The notes below the pieces were generated by a model. It saw only the letters and a list, made by a program, of their open reading frames with translations. It was not told the origin of the DNA and searched no databases. From positions 1 to 45,125 of the forward strand of contig CANIQT010000029.1 of NCBI GenBank assembly GCA_947469885.1: a stretch of 45,125 nucleotides of DNA, written 5' to 3'. Of the stretch, positions 25,220-34,200 are shown piece after piece (position 1 is the stretch's first letter; each line of letters opens with the position of its first letter). Source of the stretch: Bacteroidota bacterium (lineage in GTDB: Bacteria; Bacteroidota; Bacteroidia; 2-12-FULL-35-15). The translations under genes and the position numbers were made by a program.

Positions 25220-25708
25220 TTAATAAGTTTTTGACTTCACTTTTATTGACCAAGTGAAAACAAACTCAGCGACCTTATCGCCCGATTCGTCTGTTCCAAC
25301 CGACTTTATATCAGCAGTTACAGCCTCTCCAGTTTGCTTTGTTTTTAAAATCATTTCCGCAACATGATTTCCGTCATAACAGGTAAAAGTTATTTTCCCT
25401 AAAGCTTTTTTGAAATAAACTGCTTTGTTTTCTACAATCAGCATAGAAACTGAAGGAGACGACTGGTATATAGAATTTAAAATTAATAATCCTGTTGACA
25501 TTTCGGCAGCCATTGCTTCACATGCAAAATACATGGAACGAAAAGGGTTTTGAGTAAGCCAGCCAAATGTAACAGTAGTAATTGCTTTTTCGTTGGTCAA
25601 TTCTTTTACTTTTATTCTGGCTATAAAAGCCATTGGCAGACTTTTGAGAAGATACAATCTGAAAAGAAAATTATTGTTTACTAATTTCTGAAATTTAGTT
25701 GCGCTCAT
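25220..25708 (-). CDS. DUF4442 hotdog-fold (PaaI-like) putative thioesterase
   Basis: This 162-residue cytoplasmic protein matches the DUF4442 hotdog family in length and features: N-terminal helix 'FLFRLYLLKSLPMAFIARIKVKEL', the central 'WLTQNPFRSMYFACEAMAAEMSTGLLILNSI' hotdog helix, and alternating strands after it ('VSMLIVENKAVYFKKALGKITFTCYDG'). Such proteins are thought to hydrolyse or bind acyl-CoA, but few have been tested. It starts three bases after the HMG-CoA lyase stop, so translation is likely coupled, and the lipid-metabolism neighbourhood fits. Confidence 0.8.
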   Translation of the reverse strand: MSATKFQKLVNNNFLFRLYLLKSLPMAFIARIKVKELTNEKAITTVTFGWLTQNPFRSMYFACEAMAAEMSTGLLILNSIYQSSPSVSMLIVENKAVYFKKALGKITFTCYDGNHVAEMILKTKQTGEAVTADIKSVGTDESGDKVAEFVFTWSIKVKSKTY

Positions 25709-25711
25709 TTT

Positions 25712-26563
25712 TTATCCTATTGGAAATGTAAGTGAAGCCATTTTCATTGCTTCCGCAAAAGCATCTTTATCAATTCCTGTTTGTATTTTATTTTTTTCAA
25801 AATAACTCAAAACATTTTCCGTTGGCATATTTCCTGTTAATTTATCAGCTGCCATTGGGCAACCTCCATACCCTTTTATTGCACTATCAAATCTACGGCA
25901 ACCACTTTTATAAGCAGCATTTACTTTTTCTTCCCATTTGTCGGGAGTGGTGTGTAGGTGTGCGCCTATTTCAACTTCCGGAAATTCAGGGATTAGTTTT
26001 GAAAATAAATAAGAAATGCTTTTAGGATTAGAAACACCAATTGTATCGCTCAAGGCAATAATTTTTATTCCCATTTGTGCTAACTGTTTTGCCCATTTAA
26101 TCACCACATCGCTGCTCCACTCGTCTTCGTAAGGGTTTCCGAATGCCATTGAAATATAAACAACTAATTCTTTTCTGTTTCTAAAACATAAATCTTGGAT
26201 TTCTTCCACTCTGGTCAATGATTCTGAAATACTTGAATTAGTGTTCCTTTGCTGAAAGGTTTCGGAAATGGAAAACGGAAAACCTAAATAAGTAATTTCC
26301 TCAAACTCCACAGCATCCTGCGCTCCACGAACATTTGCAATAATGGCAAGTAATTTTGAAGTAGTAGAACTTAAATCTAATTGCTCTAACACTTGAGCTG
26401 TATCGCGCATTTGAGGAATTGCTTTTGGAGACACAAAACTTCCAAAATCAATTGTATCAAATCCACATTTTAGAATGGAATTAATGTAGGCTACTTTTTT
26501 TTCTGTGGAAATAAATTCGTGAATGCCTTGCATAGCATCTCGTGGACATTCTATTAGTTTCAT
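25712..26563 (-). CDS. hydroxymethylglutaryl-CoA lyase
   Basis: This 283-residue TIM-barrel lyase of the HMGL-like family splits HMG-CoA to acetoacetate and acetyl-CoA, the last step of leucine breakdown. The N-terminal 'LIECPRDAMQG' carries the catalytic Arg8-Asp9. 'HLHTT' supplies metal-binding His. 'RRFDSAIKGYGGCPMAADKLTGNMPTE' contains the signature Cys loop (GGCP). 'ALSDTIG' is the conserved barrel strand. It is slightly shorter than the mitochondrial enzyme. The Gly-rich loop and Cys distinguish it from homocitrate and isopropylmalate synthases. It overlaps nothing; pyrD lies 34 bp upstream and DUF4442 3 bp downstream on the same strand. Confidence 0.9.
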   Translation of the reverse strand: MKLIECPRDAMQGIHEFISTEKKVAYINSILKCGFDTIDFGSFVSPKAIPQMRDTAQVLEQLDLSSTTSKLLAIIANVRGAQDAVEFEEITYLGFPFSISETFQQRNTNSSISESLTRVEEIQDLCFRNRKELVVYISMAFGNPYEDEWSSDVVIKWAKQLAQMGIKIIALSDTIGVSNPKSISYLFSKLIPEFPEVEIGAHLHTTPDKWEEKVNAAYKSGCRRFDSAIKGYGGCPMAADKLTGNMPTENVLSYFEKNKIQTGIDKDAFAEAMKMASLTFPIG

Positions 26564-26597
26564 GGATTACAAATTAGAATAAATACAAATTTACAAA

Positions 26598-27656
26598 TCA
26601 TAATGTTTTCAAAATTCCCTTATTAATCTTCCGAGCAATCCCTGGCCCTTCATAAATAAATCCAGTATAAACTTGCACTAAACTTGCTCCTGCATTTAAT
26701 TTTTCTATGGCGTCTTCGGCTGTATGAATTCCGCCTACTGCAATTATTGGAAAAGCTTTGTTAGATTTATCAGATAAGTACTTTATAACCTCTGTAGAGC
26801 TTTTGGTTAATGGTTTTCCGCTCAATCCACCTACTCCGATAGTGGTTAGTTGTTGGTTGTCGGTTGTTAGTCCTTGGCGAGAGATAGTAGTATTGGTAGC
26901 AATTACACCATCTATCTTTGTTTCTTTTACAATTTCAATTATATCATCCAGTTGCTCGTTAGTCAAGTCAGGGGCTATTTTTAAAAGTATTGGTTTGGCT
27001 TTTGACTTTGAACTTTGAACTTGAGATAATTTTTCGTTTAATTCTTTTATTCTCAACAAGAGTTTTGTTAATGGCTCTTTATCTTGCAAAGCACGAAGGT
27101 TTGGAGTGTTGGGTGAACTTACATTTACAGCAAAATAATCTACATAATCAAACAATGCTTCAAAACATTTTTCATAATCGTTCACCGCTTCTTCGTTTGG
27201 TGTCATTTTATTTTTTCCAATGTTTCCTCCAATAATTATGTTCGTTTTTCTGTCTCTTAATCTTGCCACTGCTTCCTCCACTCCATGATTATTAAATCCC
27301 ATACGGTTTATCAATGCTTCATCTTGGGGCAATCGGAACATTCTTGGTTGTTCGTTTCCGGGCTGCGCTTTGGGCGTAAGTGTTCCTATCTCTATAAACC
27401 CAAAACCAAAGTATCCTAACTCATCAAACAGCTTTGCATCTTTGTCGAACCCTGCTCCTAGCCCTACACGGTTTGGAAAAGTTAATCCAAAAAGTTTTAC
27501 TTCCAATCGTTTATCATTAACTGTATAAATTTTTTTAATCAAAAAAGGAATACCCGGAATTTTGCAGAAAAACTTTATTAATTTAAAAACAATGTGATGG
27601 ATTGTTTCGGGAGGAAAAAGAAAAAATATGGGCTTGATAAATAGTTTATACATCAT
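26598..27656 (-). CDS. pyrD: quinone-dependent dihydroorotate dehydrogenase (class 2)
   Basis: This 352-residue FMN enzyme of pyrimidine synthesis oxidises dihydroorotate to orotate with quinone. The N-terminal amphipathic helices (about 1-45, '[23 protein letters not shown]') are the class 2 membrane/quinone site. '[31 protein letters not shown]' and '[12 protein letters not shown]' bind FMN. '[14 protein letters not shown]' carries the catalytic-loop Ser. 'ATNTTISR' and '[10 protein letters not shown]' close the site. Two heptamer tracts lie in frame: '[11 protein letters not shown]' (27001-27021) and '[10 protein letters not shown]' (26845-26872), both in surface loops next to conserved motifs. 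The first codons are ATG ATG; either could be used. A TACTTTTG box lies 13 nt upstream. Confidence 0.95.
   Translation of the reverse strand: MMYKLFIKPIFFLFPPETIHHIVFKLIKFFCKIPGIPFLIKKIYTVNDKRLEVKLFGLTFPNRVGLGAGFDKDAKLFDELGYFGFGFIEIGTLTPKAQPGNEQPRMFRLPQDEALINRMGFNNHGVEEAVARLRDRKTNIIIGGNIGKNKMTPNEEAVNDYEKCFEALFDYVDYFAVNVSSPNTPNLRALQDKEPLTKLLLRIKELNEKLSQVQSSKSKAKPILLKIAPDLTNEQLDDIIEIVKETKIDGVIATNTTISRQGLTTDNQQLTTIGVGGLSGKPLTKSSTEVIKYLSDKSNKAFPIIAVGGIHTAEDAIEKLNAGASLVQVYTGFIYEGPGIARKINKGILKTL
26845..27021. repeat. two heptamer tracts inside pyrD
   Basis: Plus-strand GTTAGTT, GTTGGTT, GTCGGTT, GTTAGTC occupy 26845-26872; TTTGACT, TTGAACT, TTGAACT occupy 27001-27021. The bases between are ordinary pyrD sequence. 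Each tract encodes a low-complexity loop (Thr/Gln/Asn-rich and Ser/Lys-rich). Confidence 0.75.
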
Positions 27657-27669
27657 AAATAGTTGGTTG

Positions 27670-27677
27670 CAAAAGTA
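27670..27677 (-). promoter_or_regulatory. TACTTTTG (-7) box upstream of pyrD
   Basis: The minus strand reads TACTTTTG then CAACCAAC, nearly the same as the sequence before serC. It matches TAnnTTTG, but no clear -33 box is seen, and the implied leader is only a few bases. Confidence 0.35.
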
Positions 27678-27773
27678 CTATTTATTACTGAAATACCTGT
27701 TTGTAAATTGGTTCGGCAGCTTCTGACCTTTAGAGGACTTTTTTTGATTTTTAGGGTGAATTTGATGGGGATA

Positions 27774-28038
27774 GGGAGGGATTTTTAGTTAGTTTGGAAG
27801 TGAATCTATGTTGGTTGGGAAGTGATTGGTGGTTCTTTAGGGAGCGATTCTTAGTTGTTCGGGGAGGGATTTATAGTTGTTCCGAGAGCGATTCATAGTG
27901 GTTTAGGGAGCGATTCTTAGTTGTTTAGGGAGCGATTCTTAGTCGTTTAGGGAGCGATTCTTAGTTGTTTTGGGAGCGAATTATAGTCGTTTAGGGAGCG
28001 ATTATTAGTCGTTTGGGGAGCGAATTATAGTCGATTTA
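27774..28038. repeat. tandem array D: 12 x 22 bp
   Basis: The unit GGGAGCGATTCTTAGTTGTT plus two bases starts at 27774, 27796, 27818, 27840, 27862, 27884, 27906, 27928, 27950, 27972, 27994 and 28016. The 22-bp register is exact although early copies are diverged. It lies in the 813-bp gap between pyrD and the LytTR regulator, beside the nested palindrome. Bases 28039-28185 show nothing recognisable. Confidence 0.87.
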
Positions 28039-28210
28039 TAAAGGGGTTGAAAGGTTGTGGTATTGTATTAACTTGTTGATTATTTGAATGTTATAATTAG
28101 AATTAACAATCCGTTTTAAGAATTAGTGCGACCATACAATGCTTGGAGTTGTTGTTTGTTTTTGAATTTCAAAAGTAAAAAATCCTTGTTTCAGAAATGA
28201 TGCCTTACTG

Positions 28211-28421
28211 CAATGTCATTAAGTCAAGGATTTATTTAGCAGATGAAATCAAGTATTTGGTTAATTGCCACGACCTTCAGGTCGTGGTAAATGAACAGAA
28301 ATAATTTGGCTTTAGCCAAAAATAGGGGTGTTTGGCTAAAGCCAAATTTGCCTTTTTATCTGCCCACGACCTAAAGGTCGTGGCAATTAGCAAACACTAA
28401 ATCCTTAACTTAATGACATTG
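28211..28421. repeat. nested palindrome with REP-type core, copy 2
   Basis: The outer arms 28211-28234 and 28398-28421 are inverted copies matching at 23 of 24 positions (CAATGTCATTAAGT...). Inside lie four palindromes in order: CCACGACCTTCAGGTCGTGG (28268-28287), TTTGGCTTTAGCCAAA (28305-28320), TTTGGCTAAAGCCAAA (28331-28346), CCACGACCTAAAGGTCGTGG (28364-28383). The AATTGCCACGACC context is also mirrored on both sides, so the whole 211 bp is one imperfect dyad. There is no ORF. The core has the same order as at 17937-18062. Confidence 0.85.
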
Positions 28422-28469
28422 GCCTTACCCATCATCTGCTTGAAAAAAGGTAAAAATTATTTGGAGCGA

Positions 28470-29228
28470 TTATTTTTTCAATCGCTCTAATATCTCCGAT
28501 TTTTTTCTGCGGGCTATTTCAAATGTTTGTCCGTTTATCATTTCAATAATGCAAGGCTCGCCTTTGCTGTATACTTTTATATGTTGTACATTTATCATGC
28601 AGCTTTTGTGAATGCGGATGATGTCTGAATCGTTGCCAAGGTATTCTTCAAAGTCTTTAAGGTATTTGGAGGTGGTATATTTTTCGTTGGTGGTGGTTGT
28701 GATGATGCAATAACTACCGTCAGATTCTAATGAAATAATATTTGCTTCGCTTATTAACTTTACATTATCACCAACATGCACGGCTACTTTCCGTTCTTTG
28801 GTTTGGGAATCTATACTTTTAAGGAGATTGATGAATTGCACGTTGCTATTTGTTTTTTGCGAAATACTTTTTCGGGCTTTTGTAATAGCTTCGCGCAAAT
28901 CTTTTACTTCAACAGGTTTTAGCAGATAATCGAGGGCACTGAATTTAATGGCATTGATGGCATATTGGTCGTAACTGGTAACAAAAACAACTTCGAACGG
29001 AATTTCTTCATATTTTTTTAAAAGGCTGAAACCACTTTGACGAGGCATTTGAATGTCTAGAAAAACTAGTTGAGGATGTTTTGAATTAATAAGTTTGTAT
29101 GCGCTTTCTACTTCTTCGGCTTCGCCAAGAAGTTCTACTTCGGGGAAAAAATTTTTGAGCAAAGTGCTTAACACTTCTCTTCCGTTTTTTTCATCATCAA
29201 CTATTATGGCGGTAATTTTATTTTCCAT
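28470..29228 (-). CDS. LytTR-family response regulator
   Basis: This is a 252-residue two-domain regulator. The receiver domain (1-120) has the acidic pair Asp11-Asp12, phospho-acceptor Asp58 in 'LVFLDIQMP', Thr84 and Lys104. A LytTR DNA-binding domain (about 150-250) reads 'IISLESDGSYCIITTT', 'KYLKDFEEYLGNDSDIIRIHKSCMINVQHI'. LytTR regulators bind direct repeats upstream of target genes. The ATG overlaps the last 11 bases of the histidine kinase gene, so the two are translationally coupled and form a cognate pair. Targets are unknown; no obvious binding repeat was identified. Confidence 0.93.
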   Translation of the reverse strand: MENKITAIIVDDEKNGREVLSTLLKNFFPEVELLGEAEEVESAYKLINSKHPQLVFLDIQMPRQSGFSLLKKYEEIPFEVVFVTSYDQYAINAIKFSALDYLLKPVEVKDLREAITKARKSISQKTNSNVQFINLLKSIDSQTKERKVAVHVGDNVKLISEANIISLESDGSYCIITTTTNEKYTTSKYLKDFEEYLGNDSDIIRIHKSCMINVQHIKVYSKGEPCIIEMINGQTFEIARRKKSEILERLKK

Positions 29229-30990
29229 TTATGGGTATAAATATTTCAACCTTTGTGCCTGATGCTTTTTTATTACTGTCGTACAAATCAGTTACTATTA
29301 CTTTTGCTTTTTCGAATTCCTGCATTTGATTAATAAGGAACAACCTTTTTTCGGCAAGTTTCATACCCACTGACTGATGAAGGTCTTCGCTTCTAAATTG
29401 TTTTGCCATCTCCCTCCCTACTCCATTGTCTTGGATTATAATTTTTAAAACATGGTTAGTTTCTGAAATTACAACGTTCAGTATTCCTTTTCGTTCGGAC
29501 CCTAAATTCATTAATCCGTGCCAGATTGCATTTTCGATATAGGGCTGAATGAGCATAGAAGGAACGCTGATTTTGTATTTATTTATTTTTGACCCAATAT
29601 CAATATCGAAGTCAAAACTATTGTTGAATCTAAGTTGTTCGATTTCGACATAAAGCGATATCATTTCCAATTCTTGGTTCAATAGCAAGGTTTTTTCTTG
29701 TGAATTGTTTAATACAATGCGAATTAGTTTTGCGAATTTTGCTAAGTAATCATACGCTTCTTGTTGACTTTTTTTGAGGATAAAATTTTGAATACTGTTT
29801 ATGGCATTAAACAAAAAGTGAGGATTCATTTGAAGTCGCAATAATTGTTGTTCGAGCTGATTGGCTTTGTGTCGGCTTCGGAATTTGACGATTCTAAATA
29901 TTAAAAGTGAAACTAAAACAATGCTAATAAGTACGATAATTAATATAACAACGAGATAGTGTTGATTTTCCGAAGTCTTCTTTAAGAGCAGGTTTTCTTG
30001 TTCCTTTTTTTCGACATCGTATAGCAATTTCAATTCATCCAATTGTTTATTTTTTTCAATTGCATGAATAGAATCATTTAAAGTATGGTATTTATTTACA
30101 TAAAAATAAGCACTGTCGAATTGTTTCAGGAAATAATACAATGAATCTTTGTCCTGATAAATAACAAGATAAGTTTCAGGACTGCTTATGTCTTTAATTG
30201 CCAGTATTGCCGAATCGAGCAGCGCAACGCATTCTGTTAAACTTTTGTTGTAATTTGCATCGGTGCTTTTAAGTTCCCCGAATTTAGCAGCTTGTAAGTT
30301 GATATACGATGCTGCAACACCAATGTAGTCTTTTTGCTCTTCAAATTCAGACAGACTTTTTAATGAATATTCTTTTGCCAGTTTAAAATCTCTTTTGGCA
30401 ATTCCCAAATTAGCAATGTTAACATACACATTGGTTCGCATGTTTATATTTTGGGATTTGGTAAATAATTTTTCTGCTATATTGTGACAAACAAGAGCGC
30501 TGTCAAATTTTTTCTGAACGGTCATTATTCCACCCATCATATCGTAACAGGAGCCCATAATTGATTCGTTATTCTTTTCATCTTTAAGCAGATTTATTAC
30601 CTTTTTTAAAAAATCAATGCTGTAATTAAGTTTGTTGGCTTTAAAATAGTTGTTAGCAATATTATAATATATCGAGGCAAGCATTTGCTTGTTATTTAAT
30701 TGTTCTGCCAGTTTGATTGATTTAAAAAAAAACTCTGTTGATTTTTTGTAATTGCCAATATCACTGTAAACATTACCCATATTATTATAATCCACACATT
30801 GGCTTCTAAGGTTTGCAGTTTTAATATCCACTTCGAGCAGACTGTCGTATATATGCAAGGCTTCGGCATATCTACCCTGATATTTCAGCGAATCTGCTTT
30901 ATCCACTTGAGCATGAAAAGCAAAAGGGATACTAAAAAAAAGAAAAAAGAAAAGAGTGTTTAAAGATATTCGGTATGAATTTGAATTCAT
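29218..30990 (-). CDS. sensor histidine kinase with periplasmic TPRs (LytS-type kinase core)
   Basis: This is a 590-residue membrane kinase. It has an N-terminal signal sequence or anchor (about 8-28, NTLFFFLFFSIPFAFHAQ), tetratricopeptide repeats (about 30-300), a short coiled coil (about 305-340), one membrane span (about 344-366), then the His_kinase core. The phospho-acceptor is His391 in 'QMNPHFLFNAINSIQNFI'. The ATP-binding N box is around Asn487 in 'IQPYIENAIWHG', and the G box is 'DNGVG' (521-525). This TPR-TM-His_kinase layout partnered with a LytTR regulator is common in Bacteroidota and may sense peptides or envelope state. A TAGTTTTG box lies about 42 bp upstream. Confidence 0.92.
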   Translation of the reverse strand: MNSNSYRISLNTLFFFLFFSIPFAFHAQVDKADSLKYQGRYAEALHIYDSLLEVDIKTANLRSQCVDYNNMGNVYSDIGNYKKSTEFFFKSIKLAEQLNNKQMLASIYYNIANNYFKANKLNYSIDFLKKVINLLKDEKNNESIMGSCYDMMGGIMTVQKKFDSALVCHNIAEKLFTKSQNINMRTNVYVNIANLGIAKRDFKLAKEYSLKSLSEFEEQKDYIGVAASYINLQAAKFGELKSTDANYNKSLTECVALLDSAILAIKDISSPETYLVIYQDKDSLYYFLKQFDSAYFYVNKYHTLNDSIHAIEKNKQLDELKLLYDVEKKEQENLLLKKTSENQHYLVVILIIVLISIVLVSLLIFRIVKFRSRHKANQLEQQLLRLQMNPHFLFNAINSIQNFILKKSQQEAYDYLAKFAKLIRIVLNNSQEKTLLLNQELEMISLYVEIEQLRFNNSFDFDIDIGSKINKYKISVPSMLIQPYIENAIWHGLMNLGSERKGILNVVISETNHVLKIIIQDNGVGREMAKQFRSEDLHQSVGMKLAEKRLFLINQMQEFEKAKVIVTDLYDSNKKASGTKVEIFIPINGK

Positions 30991-31031
30991 ATTTATGGTT
31001 ATTGAATAAATTGATTAGATTTTGGTAATGA

Positions 31032-31039
31032 CAAAACTA
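31032..31039 (-). promoter_or_regulatory. TAGTTTTG (-7) box upstream of the histidine kinase
   Basis: The minus strand reads TAGTTTTG, matching TAnnTTTG, 41 nt before the kinase start. TTTG-containing sequence lies upstream but not at the usual 19-21-nt spacing. Confidence 0.3.
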
Positions 31040-31154
31040 ATGATAAACACAAACCAAAATTCGATTTTATTGGTGTTGTGAAATTTTCTTTGTAATCGGC
31101 TATAGTTTGAATTTGCAATTGATGTTTAGAAAAACGAAAATATGTTATACAACA

Positions 31155-31188
31155 AAAAATCCCGCTCCTTTTACAGAGCGGGATTTTT
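31155..31188. terminator. terminator of the giant repeat-protein gene
   Basis: AAAAATCCCGCTC (31155-31167) pairs perfectly with GAGCGGGATTTTT (31176-31188). It lies 26 bp after the stop of the minus-strand gene at 31215. Confidence 0.9.
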
Positions 31189-31214
31189 GTGAAACTTGGT
31201 AATAAATACCCCAA

Positions 31215-34200
31215 CTATTGCACCACCAACTTTTGAATACTTATTTGGTTTCCGTTCGAAAGTTTCATGTAATACAATCCTTTAGCTAGTTCTTCTAAAT
31301 TTATTTGTTTGTTGTACAGCCCTGCTCCTGCTTTTTCTTGCGAAGCAAAGACTGTTCTTCCTTCTACATCATTAATCACAATGTTTAATTCGCCCGGCAT
31401 CACATTGGTGATAGAAATATTGAACAATCCATTGTTAGGATTAGGGTAAATGGTTACGTTTTCGGAAGAAGTTAATTCATCAATTCCTGTACAATCAACA
31501 ATGTTCATTGGTCGGGAAATAGAGCTGGTGCAGTTGTTTATATCCGTGATGGTGTATGTAATGGTATCGATACCAGCTCCTGCCAACGCAAGGTTGAAGT
31601 TAGGAGAAGTGGTGACCCCGTTTCCACTGTCGGTATAAATACCACCTAAAGGACTTCCTTGATTAAGCGCTATGACACCACCTTGAATACAATAGTGCGG
31701 AGCAAAAGCAACCATTGAAATGGCAGGTAAAGGGAAAACCGTTAGCTGTGTAAAAACTGTACTATCGCAACCGTTGAAGCTGGTTAAAACATCAATGTAA
31801 GTACCAGAAGCATTGTAAGTGTTTGTACCTACTATTATGGAGCCACCCTGACAGAATGCAGGGGTTATGGTATCAACAATTGGTGCTAGTACAGTTAAGT
31901 TGGTTATTAATACACTGTCGCAACCATTCATAGCTGTGAACACATCCATATACACCCCAGTGGAATCGTAATTATTGATGCCAACTTGCAGGGTTTGTCC
32001 ATCACAAATGGTTACCATCTGGCTTGCTGTTATAGCAGGGTTAACAATTAAAGTAGTAACCACGGTGCTGTCGCATCCACCAATAGCAATGAACATATTG
32101 GAATAAACACCAGTGGTATCGTAAGTAATTCCACCGATAACAATACTATCACCAGCACAAAGAGTAAAGGTTTGGTTCACCACAATGGAATCGGAAATGG
32201 TAAGGTTGGTGGTAATAGTACTGTCGCATCCGCTGAAAGCAGTTAACACATCCACATAAATACCCGTGGTGTCGTGCATCATTCCTCCTACCGTTACTAT
32301 AGAACCGGAGCACATAATAAAGGTTTGAGAAGAAGCAATAACGGGAGTCACAGTTAGGTTGGTTGTTAAGGTACTGTCGCATCCGTCCATAGCAGGGAAC
32401 ACATCGGTGTAAGTTCCACTTGTGGTATAAACAGACGTACCAACCGTTAAGGTATCGCCACCACAAATGGTGATGGTTTGACTATTAGTAATGAGAGGTA
32501 ACACCGTTAAAGTAGTAGTAAGAATACTGTCGCAACCTTGAGATGTTACAAACGCGCTGTTATAAACCCCTGTTGTGAAATAATTAAAAGTACCCATCAC
32601 CAAGGTATCTCCTCCGCAAATAGTTACCGACTGACTGGCTGTTACTAAAGGCATGATGGATAAATTGGTGGTTACAATACTGTCGCAACCGCCCCAAGCG
32701 GTAAGCGTATCGGTGTAAATACCATCTGAATCATACGTGTTTGTTCCGATAGTAATGTTGCCTCCAAAACAAAGAGCAACGGTTTGGTTCAACACAATGG
32801 TATCCACAATGGTAAGGTTAGTGGTTAATGTACTGTCGCAGCCATTAAAGGCGGTGAACACGTCCACATATACTCCTGTGGTATCATACACATTTGTGCC
32901 AACAATAACAGAAGACCCCGTACACATCAAAAAGTTTTGAGTAGCTGTTATGGCAGGGCTAACAGTTAGGTCGGTGTAATAAATACTGTCGCAACCATTG
33001 GCAGCAGGATAAACATCCGCATAAAATCCGGTGGTGTTGTAAGTATTGCCATTTACAGTAACACTTCCGCCTGCACAAACTGTAGCCATTTGTGTGGTTG
33101 AAATTTCAGGCATAACGATTAAGTCAGTAGTTAACGTGCTGTCGCAACCATTCGTGGCTGTAAACACATTGGTGTAAATTCCTGATGTGGAATAAACCAT
33201 TCCTCCAACTGTAATACTTGTTCCTGCACAAATGGCAATAGACTGGCTATTTGTAATGGCAGGCATTACTGTTAAGTCAGTAGTAACTATACTGTCGCAA
33301 CCCATTGCTGAAACTAATATGTCAGTATAAATACCTGTTGCTGTATATATCATTCCTCCCACCATCAGTGTGTCTTCGGCACAAATGGTAACTGTTTGCA
33401 TAGACGCAATAGCAGGGTTGATGATTACAGTGTTAGTTAATGTGCTGTCGCAACCATTCATGGCTGTGAACATATCGGAGTAAATGCCCGAAGCAGTATA
33501 AGTATTCGCTCCAACGGTTACTGAATCACCAAAACAAAGGGTGATGGTTTGTGTAGCCATTATTGCAGGGCTAACAGTTAAAGTTGTAGTAACAGTACTA
33601 TCACATCCTCCAACGGCTGTAAACAAGTCGGTATAAACACCAGAAGAAAGATAAGTAGATGTTCCAACAGTAATAGAATCTCCAAAACAAACTGTTATTG
33701 ATTGACTGTTGGTAATAGAAGTAGAAATGGTTAAATCGGTAGTTACTGTGCTATCGCAACCATTGGCAGCAGACAATACATCAGTATAAATACCTGTTGA
33801 ATTATAAACTGTTCCTCCAACTGTTACCGATGAGCCCGCACACATGTTAAACGTTTGGCTGCCAGTAATAGCAGGACTAACGGTTAAATTAGTTGTTAAT
33901 GTAGAATCGCAACCATTTGAAGCAGTTAACACATCCACAAAAGTGCCTGTGATGTTATGAATGCTACCACCTATAGTAATACTACCACCTGCACAAACGG
34001 TTATGGTTTGAGTAGCGGTGTTTTGTGGTAATACAGTTAAATCGGTGGTTACTGCGCTGTCGCAACTATTGGTGGCACTTAATACATCAGTAAAAATACC
34101 TGTGGTGAAATGAAAGTGTGCACCCACAAAAAGAGAATCGCCAAAACAAATCGAAACAGTTTGAGTAGTTGCATTATCAGGAAGCACCGTTAAGTTGGTA

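Noticed and set aside
25143..25253. Longer desaturase starting at 25253
   Set aside because: The extra 37 residues overlap the end of the DUF4442 gene, are not family-like, and the ATG at 25142 gives the usual N-terminus.
30999..31214. 71-codon minus-strand frame between the kinase gene and the giant gene
   Set aside because: It runs through the terminator hairpin and the kinase promoter region, with no coding features.
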